Shown: positions 25,996-35,093, counted from the stretch's first letter. The stretch: 64,000 nucleotides of DNA from Lactiplantibacillus pingfangensis (GCF_005404945.1 NZ_BJDG01000017.1:1-64000); one strand, 5' to 3'. Program-made: numbers and translations. The notes: a model not told the origin generated them from the sequence alone.

Positions 25996-28071
25996 CTATT
26001 TCGTTAGTTCGTTTAAAAACGCACTGCTAATTAACTGATAAAGCTGTTGGCGACTGCCGGTCATGAAAGTCTCGGTATTTCCTTGGCTTTCGATGACTAA
26101 CGCACTCAACTTGCCCATTAACTGATTTTCATAATCACTAATGTCAGCTGGACCAAGCATCAAGACAATCCGTTGTAATCGAATCGTTTGTGCATCCATA
26201 CTTTTAAAATCGATTGGCGCTGCCAGTTCAAAGATGGCGCAATACGGTGCAGTCACCTGTTGACTCAAGGTATGGACTAGCGCCAAGTTGGTATTCGGAA
26301 TACCAACCGGGGCCAGACCAATCCGATGTAACAACTTACCCGCGACTTCTAGGGGATCGCGAATGAGCTTTGGATCAATATGCCGCGTAATTTTGACAAG
26401 CGTTTCTGCCATCGTTTCATGCTCATTATTGATTGGTGAAATCATGAACCGATCTAAAATTCGTTTGGCAATGGTCATCCGTTGATACACCGTGTCGAAA
26501 TCCAATGTCGTTACCGACTGGGGGGCCGGCTGTGAGTCAATCGTTTCGGTACTTGGAAAGTACTGATGAATATACTCACGCAACGCACTGACTTCATTTT
26601 CAAGTAACAACGGGCTAACTACCCGATAGTTCAATTTGAAGCCTGGCAACTGAGTCGTCGAAAGAATCATGTCAAATTGTTGTAAGTCAATCTGACCAAG
26701 ATTTCCAATCCGAGCAACTTCAATCGTGGTAATTTCCGGTAACAACCGCGCCAGCCGCACTTTGAGAATGCGAGCAGTTGTCATGCCGTTGGGACAGAGA
26801 ACTAAAACTTTCAAACTCTGATGACTCAACTGTTGCTCATAAGTACTGGCAAAGTGAATCAGCAAGTACGTTAACTCATCAATCTGAAAGTTCTGGTCAG
26901 GAAACGTCGCCGCAAAGCCACGCACCACTGCCGCATATAGTTTAGGATACTGTGACCGAACCGCCTGTAACTCAGGACTCGGTGATACCGGTCCTGGCAT
27001 GCCATTGCGTTGGAGCGCAACTTGCATGTGGGCCGTCAAATTATTCAGCAATTGATCATCCGTTCCAAATGACCAATCAAAATTCGTCGCAACCGCATCA
27101 ATCAGCTTCTTCACGCGATAGGTGAGTTGCAAATCATAATTTGACAACGCCGATTCCTGATCAATTCGAAACGTTAACCCTTTAATCTGCTGAGCGAGAA
27201 AATCAATTTCTGCACCCGTGATTTGGGCTTTAATCTCAGCGGGTAACTGTGTCAAGATGGCCAATGCCAATCGTTGATAGTTTAGAAAATCATCACGGTT
27301 GATGCCCCGTAAGTACGTGACTTGTTGGCCATGCTGTAACCTCATCACGGCCGTCGTTAAGGTGATAATCAACTGTTGCAGTTGACCATCTGGGACTGAG
27401 GAAAAATATTGTTTTTTCAAATTTCGGACAGCCTGATAACAATGTAACAAGACGGTCGGATGCAGCTGTTTCAAGAAATAAGATTGTTCATCCGTTGCCG
27501 CAATTTCCAGCCCTCGTTGTAACTTACCAATCGTTTTGAAAAACTCATAATCATTGATCGCGTTATTCAAGATGGTGGCAAAGAGGCTCCGAATATTACT
27601 TTCTGTCCCGGCAACTTGAATCCCACGAGATTTAAGGCGTTCAATCGACAGTTCATAATCGGCAAACGGTGCCGCCAAGGTCGTCAAGTCGTTGGAAATT
27701 GTCGCAATACTGACATCAAAGTCCAACGCCAACTCTTTGAGCTTCATGGATCGATCTGCCATCAAGATTCGACAAGCCAACGCATTCTGTCGAGTTTGAG
27801 AATCAAACGCCGGCGCAATGCCGTGACTGTCCGACAATTGAGATTGGAAGTCAGCCAAGTCGGTTGACGTCCCACTCAATTGAAAATGATGATCTTGATT
27901 GACAATCTGTAACTTAGCATTGGCCAAAACCAACTCTAAGTTACTAAATTCGCGATAAATCGTCCGACGACTGCTATTGATGGCGGTTTCAATCTGACTC
28001 ATGCTCAAGCCAGCTGGCGTTGCCAGTAATAGTTGTAATAATTCGTCTTGACGTTTTGTGAACTTAACCAT
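25996..28071 (-). CDS. mtlR: Mannitol operon activator MtlR (PRD family)
   Basis: 691 residues. Domain order as in firmicute MtlR: two N-terminal helix-turn-helix domains (HTH near 1-80 and 90-150), two PTS regulation domains (about 180-400, with His in LKQLHPTVLLHCYQ and in LTAHMQVAL), an EIIB-like domain (about 405-500, VLVLCPNGMTTARILK with Cys) and a C-terminal EIIA-like domain (about 540-690). Activity is set by phosphorylation from HPr and the mannitol EII proteins. It is second in the operon, 24 bp after mtlA, with GAGGTG before the ATG. The paired TGGCACA/TGTGCCA site upstream of mtlA is its likely target. Confidence 0.93.
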   Translation of the reverse strand: MVKFTKRQDELLQLLLATPAGLSMSQIETAINSSRRTIYREFSNLELVLANAKLQIVNQDHHFQLSGTSTDLADFQSQLSDSHGIAPAFDSQTRQNALACRILMADRSMKLKELALDFDVSIATISNDLTTLAAPFADYELSIERLKSRGIQVAGTESNIRSLFATILNNAINDYEFFKTIGKLQRGLEIAATDEQSYFLKQLHPTVLLHCYQAVRNLKKQYFSSVPDGQLQQLIITLTTAVMRLQHGQQVTYLRGINRDDFLNYQRLALAILTQLPAEIKAQITGAEIDFLAQQIKGLTFRIDQESALSNYDLQLTYRVKKLIDAVATNFDWSFGTDDQLLNNLTAHMQVALQRNGMPGPVSPSPELQAVRSQYPKLYAAVVRGFAATFPDQNFQIDELTYLLIHFASTYEQQLSHQSLKVLVLCPNGMTTARILKVRLARLLPEITTIEVARIGNLGQIDLQQFDMILSTTQLPGFKLNYRVVSPLLLENEVSALREYIHQYFPSTETIDSQPAPQSVTTLDFDTVYQRMTIAKRILDRFMISPINNEHETMAETLVKITRHIDPKLIRDPLEVAGKLLHRIGLAPVGIPNTNLALVHTLSQQVTAPYCAIFELAAPIDFKSMDAQTIRLQRIVLMLGPADISDYENQLMGKLSALVIESQGNTETFMTGSRQQLYQLISSAFLNELTK

Positions 28072-28095
28072 GGGGCCACCTCGTATGATAACGGT

Positions 28096-29931
28096 TTATT
28101 TTAGCGCTAATACCATCTTATCATATTTAGGTGAGTTCAGAAGATCGTCGGTGACGAGCACTTGGACTTGTGTATAACGGGTGCGTAAGTTCTTCGCCGC
28201 TTCCGGACTGGAAACAACTAACAAGCTGTTTTCGTCTTGTAACTCGTCAATCCCAACGTTCTTAACAGCAACTTGCTTATTGGCTTTCTTAATCCGATCC
28301 TTCATTAAGGACGTTGCCATTGTGGCCGTTCCTAAATGACCATCGTGATGAACAAAGACAATCTCATTAACGACTGACAAATTCAATCCGGCTGGTAACT
28401 CACTCGCATCAGTTGTTGCAGCTTGTGGTGCGGCCGAAGCAGGTGCAGGTTCGGCACTGACTTGGTCACGAGCCTTCAAATTGACAACGACTTGATCATA
28501 TTTAGGACTGCTCAAGAAGTTATCCACGGACAATCGTAAAGCATGTGGGGCTTTTTGAGCCGCACGGTCAGCGAGTTCATTTTGCGTAATGACTAACAAC
28601 CCTGGTTCATCTTTCAAGTTGCTAATCGCGGTATTCGTGACGGACATATCAATGCCGGCCTTCTTGACCTTGTCACGGAGTAAGGAGGCACCCATTGCGG
28701 ATGATCCCATCCCAGCGTCGCAGGCGAAGATAATATGGTCAACATCTTTATAAGAAGCAATCACATCGGCTGGTTCGGCATTGCTAGTTTCAACTTCAGC
28801 GCCGCCATTCTTCATATCACTCATTTGACCTTGGGCAGTTGCTAAAGAATCATCAACCATCGTCTTGTCACGTTTTAAGATAATTGCGGCAACAATGAAG
28901 GAAGCTAAGGTCGCCAAGGTGACGCCTAAGAGCAAGCCTAAATAGTTGGAAACGCTACGTGGTGACATGACGAATAACATAATGATTGAACCAGGTGATG
29001 GGGTTGATTTCAACCCAACATCTAACAAGCTAAAGGTTGCCGTCCCAGTCACACCACCGGCGATAACGGCTAAGAACAACGCTGGTTTCATCAAAACGTA
29101 TGGGAAGTAAATTTCATGAATCCCACCGAAGAAATGAATAATCATCGCGCTTGGTGCAGAAGCTTTCGCGGTTCCTTTACCGAACAACGCGAAGGCTAAT
29201 AATAACCCAAGACCTGGACCTGGATCTGGTTCAAGTAAGAACAGAATTGATTTGCCGGCACTCGCCGCAGCTTGAATCCCAAGTGGCGTTAAGATACCTT
29301 GGTTAATCGCATTGTTCAAGAACAAAATCTTTGCTGGTTCAATGAAGACGTTGGCTAGTGGTAATAAGTTAACTTTGATAATCCAGTTAACACCGACTGC
29401 CATCGCAGCACTGGCACCGGCAACAACCGGGCCAATACCGAAGTAACCAATAATTGCTAACAACATTCCCATAATCCCAGCGGAGAAGTTATTGACTAAC
29501 ATTTCAAAACCACTGTGGACTTTATCAGAAATGGCATCGTCCCATTTCTTGATTGCCCAACCGCCTAAAGGTCCCATAATCATGGCCCCGATAAACATTG
29601 GGATTGATGATCCGACAATGACACCCATCGTTGCAATGGCACCAACGACCCCACCACGATGACCGGCAAGCATATTCCCACCAGTAAACGCAATCAGTAA
29701 TGGTAATAAGTAGTGCACCATTGGTTGAATCATTTTAGCTAAATCAGCGTTCGGGAACCAACCACCGGCCATAAAAATCGCGGTAATTAACCCCCAAGCG
29801 ATGAAGGCGCCAATATTTGGCATAACCATGTTACTTAAAGCGCTACCAAATTTTTGAACGCGGGCTTTCAGTCCCACTTTCTTCTTTGGTGCGGGTGATG
29901 CCGTATTTTTATTTACATTTGCTTCACTCAT
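28096..29931 (-). CDS. mtlA: Mannitol PTS permease EIICB with a duplicated, cysteine-less second EIIB
   Basis: 611 residues. EIIC (about 25-350, membrane segments; GGIHEIYFPYVLMKPALF is the conserved mannitol EIIC block carrying the Glu) imports mannitol. EIIB1 (about 398-486) has the phospho-Cys404 in IIFACDAGMGSSAMGAS. A linker rich in Ala/Pro (487-520) is followed by a second EIIB-like domain (522-611) that aligns along its whole length, ending in NSPKYDKMVLALK like EIIB1's SSPKYDQVVVNLK. In it the Cys is replaced by His (IVFVHHDGHLGTATMATS). GGAAGGAGC precedes the ATG. It is first in the operon. Confidence 0.93.
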   Translation of the reverse strand: MSEANVNKNTASPAPKKKVGLKARVQKFGSALSNMVMPNIGAFIAWGLITAIFMAGGWFPNADLAKMIQPMVHYLLPLLIAFTGGNMLAGHRGGVVGAIATMGVIVGSSIPMFIGAMIMGPLGGWAIKKWDDAISDKVHSGFEMLVNNFSAGIMGMLLAIIGYFGIGPVVAGASAAMAVGVNWIIKVNLLPLANVFIEPAKILFLNNAINQGILTPLGIQAAASAGKSILFLLEPDPGPGLGLLLAFALFGKGTAKASAPSAMIIHFFGGIHEIYFPYVLMKPALFLAVIAGGVTGTATFSLLDVGLKSTPSPGSIIMLFVMSPRSVSNYLGLLLGVTLATLASFIVAAIILKRDKTMVDDSLATAQGQMSDMKNGGAEVETSNAEPADVIASYKDVDHIIFACDAGMGSSAMGASLLRDKVKKAGIDMSVTNTAISNLKDEPGLLVITQNELADRAAQKAPHALRLSVDNFLSSPKYDQVVVNLKARDQVSAEPAPASAAPQAATTDASELPAGLNLSVVNEIVFVHHDGHLGTATMATSLMKDRIKKANKQVAVKNVGIDELQDENSLLVVSSPEAAKNLRTRYTQVQVLVTDDLLNSPKYDKMVLALK

Positions 29932-29967
29932 TCGATTAAAGCTCCTTCCGTTTTCTTAACGTCTCTA

Positions 29968-29995
29968 TCATATCGGCTAAAGAAAACGGTTTCAA
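29968..29995 (-). promoter_or_regulatory. mtl operon promoter with overlapping cre site
   Basis: Minus strand: TTGAAA (29990-29995), a 17-bp spacer and TATGAT (29968-29973). TGAAACCGTTTTCT (29981-29994) matches cre except at the last base and overlaps the -35 box, so CcpA should block polymerase. Confidence 0.78.
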
Positions 29996-30014
29996 GAGCT
30001 TCTAGGCAGACCCG

Positions 30015-30074
30015 TGGCACAGGAAGTTGTGCCAGAATTAAACTCAGCAATTCACAAGCTGCAAAGTTGGCACA
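30015..30074 (-). promoter_or_regulatory. Probable MtlR activator site
   Basis: The perfect inverted repeat TGGCACA (30015-30021) / TGTGCCA (30028-30034) with 6-bp spacing resembles the published firmicute MtlR site TTGNCACAN4TGTGNCAA. It is centred about 32 bp upstream of the -35 box, suitable for activation. An extra half-site, TTGGCACA, lies at 30067-30074. Confidence 0.6.
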
Positions 30075-30236
30075 GTTTTAATAATTGTCTTTATATTAGG
30101 ATTTACAACCTTTTGATAACTATTTTTATGCCTAACCTGTCAACAGTTTCACAAGTCACTTAGGGCCATTTTACGGATTCACCGTTGTATTCCCTCACCG
30201 GACTCTTATACTGGAAGTACAAAGGGGGCAGAACTA

Positions 30237-31658
30237 ATGTTGAAAAAAAGTTCTGATTGTACCGAAATTCTCGTCGGCAAAGCTGCCACGATTGACGGCT
30301 CGACGATTGTGGCACGTAATGAAGATGGTTACGGCCCAATTAATCCAATTAAATTCGTTGTTCATCCAGCCAAGGATCAACCCGAGGCTGAATTTAAATC
30401 CGCCACGACAGGTGTCACCATGCCACTGCCCGACCACGCTTGCCGCTATACCGCCACACCACAGGCTGATCAAAGCGATGGGCAATATGAAGAAGCCGGC
30501 ATTAATGAGTACAACGTTGGCATGAGCGCCACGGAGACAACCGCCACTAACGCCCGCGTGTTGGGCTATGATCCCTTAGTCAACGATGGCGTTAATGAAG
30601 AGGCCATGGTAAGCCTCGTTTTACCTTATATTAAGACGGCCAAAGAAGGCGTCCAACGTTTAGGCGCCTTGATCGAAAAATATGGTACCGGTGAATCCAA
30701 CAGTATCGCCTTCAATGACCACGATGATATTTGGATTTTAGAAACCGCTGGTGGTCACCACTGGGGCGCCATGCGCTTACCTGATGAGACTTATGCGATC
30801 GTGCCAAACCAGACCGTTGTCGAAAACTTAGATTTAAGTGATTCTGACAACTATCTTGGTGCGACTGATTTAGCCGAGTTTGTGGCAACCTATCATTTAA
30901 ATCCAACGCCTAGCCAATTTAATTTCCGTGAAATTTTTGGCACGCATGGTGAAGATGATGCTTACTACAACACACCTCGAACTTGGTATGGTCAAAAGTT
31001 ATTCAATCCTGAAATTGCTGACCAACAGCCAACTGATCAAAGCATGCCAATGTGCCGCAAACCTAGCAAATTATTGGCAATTGAAGACGTCCAATTTTTC
31101 TTATCTTCTCATTATAATGGCACCGCCTACGATCCATTTGGCACTTACGCTTCTGGCACGGCCGATGACCAAAAGAAATACCGGTCAATTGCCATGGACC
31201 GCAACCAGTGCCAATCAATCTTGCAAATTCGTAACGATGTTCCAGCCGAACAAGCGGCCATTCAGTGGGTTGCCATGGGATTCTTTGCTTATGCCCCATC
31301 CGTACCATTCTTTACCAATATTAATGACACACCACTCGACTACCGGAACACCACGGCAACTGTCGATGTGCATAACGTCTACTGGCTTAACAAGACCTTA
31401 TCAACTTTGATTGAACCACACTGGCATGAATTTGCCGAAGCCGTTAACGCCTATCGCAACGGCTGTCAGTCTTACGCCCGTGGCCGTGTTGCCGCAACAG
31501 ATGCCAACGTTGCCGGCGATGTCACCGACTACTTGACGAAAGCCAACGCTGAAACCGCTGCTGAGATTTCTAAGCGGACTTATGCGTTATTTGATGAGCT
31601 AGTTAAACATGGGTTATTGTTATCGAAAACGAGTTGGGAAAAAGGACAAAACCTTTAG
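30237..31658 (+). CDS. C69-family dipeptidase
   Basis: 473 residues, peptidase family C69 (PepD type). The nucleophilic Cys8 is in SSDCTEILVGK, normal for lactobacillar enzymes that need no propeptide removal. DGSTIVARNEDG, TNARVLGYDPLV and DIWILETAGGHHW are conserved blocks. It hydrolyses dipeptides in the cytoplasm, supplying amino acids in an auxotrophic organism. AAAGGGGGC precedes the ATG; a TTATACT -10 lies upstream. A bidirectional terminator follows. Confidence 0.9.
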   Translation: MLKKSSDCTEILVGKAATIDGSTIVARNEDGYGPINPIKFVVHPAKDQPEAEFKSATTGVTMPLPDHACRYTATPQADQSDGQYEEAGINEYNVGMSATETTATNARVLGYDPLVNDGVNEEAMVSLVLPYIKTAKEGVQRLGALIEKYGTGESNSIAFNDHDDIWILETAGGHHWGAMRLPDETYAIVPNQTVVENLDLSDSDNYLGATDLAEFVATYHLNPTPSQFNFREIFGTHGEDDAYYNTPRTWYGQKLFNPEIADQQPTDQSMPMCRKPSKLLAIEDVQFFLSSHYNGTAYDPFGTYASGTADDQKKYRSIAMDRNQCQSILQIRNDVPAEQAAIQWVAMGFFAYAPSVPFFTNINDTPLDYRNTTATVDVHNVYWLNKTLSTLIEPHWHEFAEAVNAYRNGCQSYARGRVAATDANVAGDVTDYLTKANAETAAEISKRTYALFDELVKHGLLLSKTSWEKGQNL

Positions 31659-31667
31659 TTACCCGTT

Positions 31668-31710
31668 AAAAAGCCACATCTGGCTAATTTTTCCAGATGT
31701 GACTTTTTTT
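31668..31710. terminator. Terminator between dipeptidase and TetR genes
   Basis: CACATCTGG / CCAGATGTG hairpin with A-run before and TTTTTTT after; the two genes converge here. Confidence 0.85.
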
Positions 31711-32269
31711 ACGCTCTGATCATGAGATTGCTAATATTTTCAGCGATTTGCTGTGGTGACAATCCCTGCTGTTGGCGCTGATAAGCATAGCTGTTGCTTT
31801 TAAGCATCGCAATAACCATATCTGCACGAAATTCTAACTCCCCAGTCTCAATTTCACCACTGATTGGTGCCAACACTTGCATGAATAAAACTACTAATTG
31901 TTGATACAGCTCACTCTGATAGTACGTCGCCATGACAGTTGGGCCACTTTCAATAAACGCCAACAATTGTAAGCGTTGCTCGCGAAAGTCTAAGTATCGC
32001 TGTAATACATGTTGAAATTGTTCAATTGGCGATACCGTAGTTTCTGATAAGTAGACTTGACCGTCTGTTACAAATTGATGAATAAAGTTGAAAGAAACCG
32101 CTAAGCACAACTCACTCTTATTCGGATAATTTCGATACAGTGTCCCGATACCAATCTTAGCAGCCGCCGCGATATCTTTCATACTAACTGCTGCAACTGA
32201 TTGATCGTGAAACAATTTCGCGGCTGTCGCGAGAATCTTATCTCGATTTTGCTGAGCATCTTTGCGCAT
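31709..32269 (-). CDS. TetR-family transcriptional regulator
   Basis: 186 residues. The N-terminal HTH spans about 8-54 (ILATAAKLFHDQSVAAVSMK, then IGIGTLYRNYPNKSELC). The C-terminal ligand domain is not assignable. It is divergent from a TauE/SafE-type permease. A perfect 20-bp palindrome between the genes is the obvious operator, so it probably represses the permease. No ligand can be read from sequence. Confidence 0.85.
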   Translation of the reverse strand: MRKDAQQNRDKILATAAKLFHDQSVAAVSMKDIAAAAKIGIGTLYRNYPNKSELCLAVSFNFIHQFVTDGQVYLSETTVSPIEQFQHVLQRYLDFREQRLQLLAFIESGPTVMATYYQSELYQQLVVLFMQVLAPISGEIETGELEFRADMVIAMLKSNSYAYQRQQQGLSPQQIAENISNLMIRA

Positions 32270-32320
32270 TATGATACCTCCCGAGTCGTTTTACCGAAAG
32301 CTTACGCTAATTGCTCCTTC

Positions 32321-32349
32321 TTGACAAGTGGAGCGTGCTCCACTTATAG
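32321..32349 (+). promoter_or_regulatory. Promoter of the TauE/SafE permease with embedded TetR operator
   Basis: TTGACA (32321-32326), a 17-bp spacer and TTATAG (32344-32349). The spacer contains the perfect palindrome AAGTGGAGCGTGCTCCACTT (32326-32345), which touches both promoter elements. Confidence 0.85.
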
Positions 32350-32384
32350 TTAAGGTATTCTTGGAAGCAAAGAAGGTCACTTAC

Positions 32385-33122
32385 ATGCTTATTTTAGGCT
32401 ACGGCTTAATCATTGGTATTTTTGTCAGTTTAATTGGTGGCGGCGGTGCAGCGCTCTATTTGGGAGTACTCACTAGTCAGCTTGGGTTGGCGACTGCCAT
32501 TGCGGTGCCAACCTCTCTATTAGTTGCCCTACCCGCACTATTCTTTGGCTTTCTAACTCAAATGCGAATTAAAAATGTCAACTTTCGCGTTGGCAATCAA
32601 ATGATTCTGGCCGCAATTCCCGGCATCATCATCGGGACCGTCAGTGCGCAATTCATTCCACAGAATTTATATAATTGGATTGTTGGGAGTATTTTTATCG
32701 TAATGGGTCTGATGGTCCTCTTAAAAGCGGTTCGTCATAAAAAGGCACAACCTGAAAATTCAAAACAACTTTGGATTGCACGTGGATTCGGATTATTAAG
32801 CGGTTTAATGGTCGGTATCGGTGGTCTCAGTGGTGGTGCCACAACTGCGGCCGGTTTAACTATTCTTGGCTTGACTGCTGTCGAAGCAGCCGGGACTGCA
32901 ACTTATGTGTTGACGACGATGTCCGCAATTAGTTTAGTGGGCCATTTATTTACAAGTACCTTTGCTTGGCAGGCTGGTTGGCTTCTAATGCTTGGGGCCA
33001 TTATTGGCGCTGTCGTCACACCACTCCTCATTCGCCGCCTAGATTTAAATAAAGTCAATCGTGTCTTAACACCATTCTTAGGCTTACTGATTATCTACTT
33101 TGGCGTCAAAATATTGTTATAA
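32385..33122 (+). CDS. TauE/SafE (DUF81) family membrane permease
   Basis: 245 residues with about eight membrane helices. The family's two symmetric glycine-rich motifs are visible: SLIGGGGAALYLGVL near residues 15-29 and GIGGLSGGATTAAGL near 145-159. Members export sulfite, sulfonates or organosulfur/organic acids, but the substrate here is unknown. I start at the ATG at 32385, with AGAAGG eight bases upstream. Divergent TetR control suggests induction by a toxic or transient compound. Confidence 0.82.
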   Translation: MLILGYGLIIGIFVSLIGGGGAALYLGVLTSQLGLATAIAVPTSLLVALPALFFGFLTQMRIKNVNFRVGNQMILAAIPGIIIGTVSAQFIPQNLYNWIVGSIFIVMGLMVLLKAVRHKKAQPENSKQLWIARGFGLLSGLMVGIGGLSGGATTAAGLTILGLTAVEAAGTATYVLTTMSAISLVGHLFTSTFAWQAGWLLMLGAIIGAVVTPLLIRRLDLNKVNRVLTPFLGLLIIYFGVKILL

Positions 33123-33184
33123 GTGATGTCATTAAGGAAGATAATTATTGCTGTTGATTTGACCTAATTAAGGTTAATTTAAAT

Positions 33185-33236
33185 AACTAAAAAATGATTC
33201 CCGAAATTAATTAACTTCGAGAATCATCTTTTAGTT
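33185..33236. terminator. Terminator between permease and nagB
   Basis: AACTAAAA.ATGATTC / GAATCAT.TTTTAGTT hairpin; T-rich on both strands. Confidence 0.75.
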
Positions 33237-33293
33237 AGCACAAGATTACCTGTACTAACTTATCTTTAATTGGGGTTACCTAGGTTAAAAATC

Positions 33294-34007
33294 TTAGTAT
33301 TTTTTGCTTAACTTGCTAGCTGCGGCTTCGTCAATGATAACCGTAACATTAGCATGGTTTTGCAAAATTGAAGCTGGGCAATCGACGGTGTCTGGACCTT
33401 CGATCATACCCTTAATTGCATCAGCCTTGTTTTCGCCAAAAGCTTCAAGAATTAAGTGCTTGCTCTTCATGATTGAAGCTAAGCCCATTGAGAAGGCTTG
33501 CTTAGGAACATCATTTTCGCTAGCAAAGAAACGTGCGTTAGCTTCGATTGTTGATTCAGTTAAGTCAACCACGTGAGTTGTCACATCGCGTGAAGTCCCT
33601 GGTTCGTTAAAACCGATGTGACCATTACGGCCAATACCCAAAATTTGTAAGTCAATTGGGTGTTCATCGATCACTTTGTCATAACGTTTTACTTCTTCAG
33701 CTGGGTTAGCAGCTAAACCGTTTGGCAAGAATGATTCTTTAAATGGTTTTTGGTCAAATAAGTGTGATTTCATGAAGTATTTGTAACTTTGTTCGTTTTC
33801 TGGTGCAATACCAACATATTCATCTAAGTTAACAGATGTGCAGTTACTGAAATCTAAGTCACTCTTTACGATTTCTTGATAAGTTGTAACGGGTGTCGAA
33901 CCAGTTGCCAACCCAAATACTTTAGCCCCATTGTCCAAGGCATTCTTAAATACTTTGTATCCTTCTACACCGCCGGCAGCTTGATCCTTTACTACGATAA
34001 CTTTCAT
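33294..34007 (-). CDS. nagB: Glucosamine-6-phosphate deaminase
   Basis: 237 residues, the short firmicute type. It converts glucosamine 6-phosphate to fructose 6-phosphate and ammonia. Visible blocks: [26 protein letters not shown] (general base Asp) and [15 protein letters not shown] (catalytic His). Two NagR-type boxes lie just upstream. It is monocistronic, so nagA and nagR must be elsewhere. AGAGGGAG precedes the ATG. Confidence 0.95.
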   Translation of the reverse strand: MKVIVVKDQAAGGVEGYKVFKNALDNGAKVFGLATGSTPVTTYQEIVKSDLDFSNCTSVNLDEYVGIAPENEQSYKYFMKSHLFDQKPFKESFLPNGLAANPAEEVKRYDKVIDEHPIDLQILGIGRNGHIGFNEPGTSRDVTTHVVDLTESTIEANARFFASENDVPKQAFSMGLASIMKSKHLILEAFGENKADAIKGMIEGPDTVDCPASILQNHANVTVIIDEAAASKLSKKY

Positions 34008-34028
34008 AATTAACTGACTCCCTCTTTA

Positions 34029-34064
34029 TTTGGTATAGTCCAATTGTATATTGGTCTAGACTAA
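34029..34064. promoter_or_regulatory. Two NagR (GntR) dre-type boxes
   Basis: TTTGGTATAGTCCAAT (34029-34044) and ATTGGTCTAGACTAAA (34049-34064) are imperfect palindromes around TGGTNTAGAC, close to the NagR/dre consensus ATTGGTATAGACCAAT type. They lie 20 bp apart centre to centre, 22-57 bp before nagB. Confidence 0.7.
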
Positions 34065-34153
34065 AATTCAAGTAGTTTGTTCAAAATAGTTGTTTTTTCT
34101 TTGCAACCGCCATCATTTCTCACCATCACCGCATCCGCCCAATAACAAATTAA

Positions 34154-34258
34154 TTGTATTATTCTATTAATTTGCCTATACTTAAAGAGTTCGTAACTCC
34201 GTAGAGCGTGAAAAACTCTACGACTAGCCAAGGCTGTAAAGTCGTTGGCTATTTTTTA
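34154..34258 (+). ncRNA. Candidate small RNA unit (promoter, two hairpins, terminator)
   Basis: TTGTAT (34154-34159), a 17-bp spacer and TATACT (34177-34182) form a good promoter. The expected transcript, from about 34189, folds into GTAGAG...CTCTAC (34201-34221) and TAGCCA...TTGGCTA (34225-34251), followed by TTTTTTAT. That gives an RNA of about 65-70 nt with no reading frame. It is oriented away from nagB and ends 365 bp before greA, so it is not a leader of either. Confidence 0.6.
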
Positions 34259-34294
34259 TGAGTGCAAAAATCAGCGATTAGCTTCTGAGCATTG

Positions 34295-34512
34295 GCACGT
34301 TACGACTATTTAGGTAGAAAAGTACATTGCCTAGCCAAGTAATTGACACGAGATTGGCATTGACCACTGGGCGTAGCAAGCACAGGCCGCTGCTGATTTT
34401 TGCACGTTACGACTATTTAGGTAGAAAAACACATTACCTAGTCAAGTAATTAACACGGGCTTGGCACTGGCCACTTAGCATCCCAAGCACAAACCACCAC
34501 CGATTTTTGCAC
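34295..34512 (+). repeat. Tandem duplication of a 107-bp unit
   Basis: GCACGTTACGACTATTTAGG starts at 34295 and again at 34402; the following GCAC at 34509 marks the end, so the period is exactly 107 bp. The copies differ at scattered positions (roughly 80-85 percent alike by eye). Each ends in GATTTTTGCAC, and the reverse complement GTGCAAAAATCAGCG occurs just upstream at 34263. No open frame with a ribosome binding site lies here. Confidence 0.8.
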
Positions 34513-34622
34513 AATATTTATTCAACTAAAATCATCCCCACGCCTCAATTTCCACGTTCAATTTTCCCTCAAAGTGCGTTAAACTATTCTCAGTAAAATC
34601 AAACAAATGCGAGGTTTTAGCC

Positions 34623-35093
34623 ATGGAACCAACCTTTAATAAAATGACACCAGCGGGTTACCATGCAATTGAGCAAGAAATTGCTGATTTAATCGCCCAG
34701 CGTCCCCATCGAATCAAAGTTTTGGCGGCAGCGGCAGCTTTAGGCGACCGCTCGGAAAACGCTGAATACACAAATGCCAAACGCGATTTAGGTCGGTTAG
34801 AGAGTCGCGTCCGCTTTTTAAATAAACAGCTCCAATATGCCAAAGTTGTTGAACCCGCCGACAATGATCAGCTCGATATTGGTAAATCCGTCACCGTGGA
34901 ATTTATGGACGATCATGACCAGGTGACCTACCAACTCGTCGGTAAACAAGAAGCCAACTTGGCTGAAAATAAAATTTCGTTCACCTCTCCAATCGGCGAT
35001 GCGCTCAATCATCATACGGTTAACGACATCGTAACGGTCACGGCACCGAATGGCAGTTATCAAGTTAAAATTATTGAAATTCATCGTAACTAA
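34623..35093 (+). CDS. greA: Transcription elongation factor GreA-type
   Basis: 156 residues. An N-terminal antiparallel coiled coil (about 1-78) carries the acidic tip in LGDRSENAEYTNAKRD. The C-terminal FKBP-like domain (80-155) ends in SYQVKIIEIHRN. It rescues backtracked RNA polymerase by stimulating transcript cleavage. The PTF..TPAGY..IEQEI start and length fit GreA; genomes of this genus often hold more than one copy, so this may be a paralogue. GCGAGG precedes the ATG at about ten bases; a terminator follows. Confidence 0.88.
   Translation: MEPTFNKMTPAGYHAIEQEIADLIAQRPHRIKVLAAAAALGDRSENAEYTNAKRDLGRLESRVRFLNKQLQYAKVVEPADNDQLDIGKSVTVEFMDDHDQVTYQLVGKQEANLAENKISFTSPIGDALNHHTVNDIVTVTAPNGSYQVKIIEIHRN

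Noticed and set aside
30067-30090. Sigma-54 type -24/-12 promoter (TTGGCAC...) near mtlA
   Set aside because: No TTGCW lies at the required distance on either strand. The inverted TGGCACA/TGTGCCA fits an MtlR site, and a good sigma-A promoter is present.
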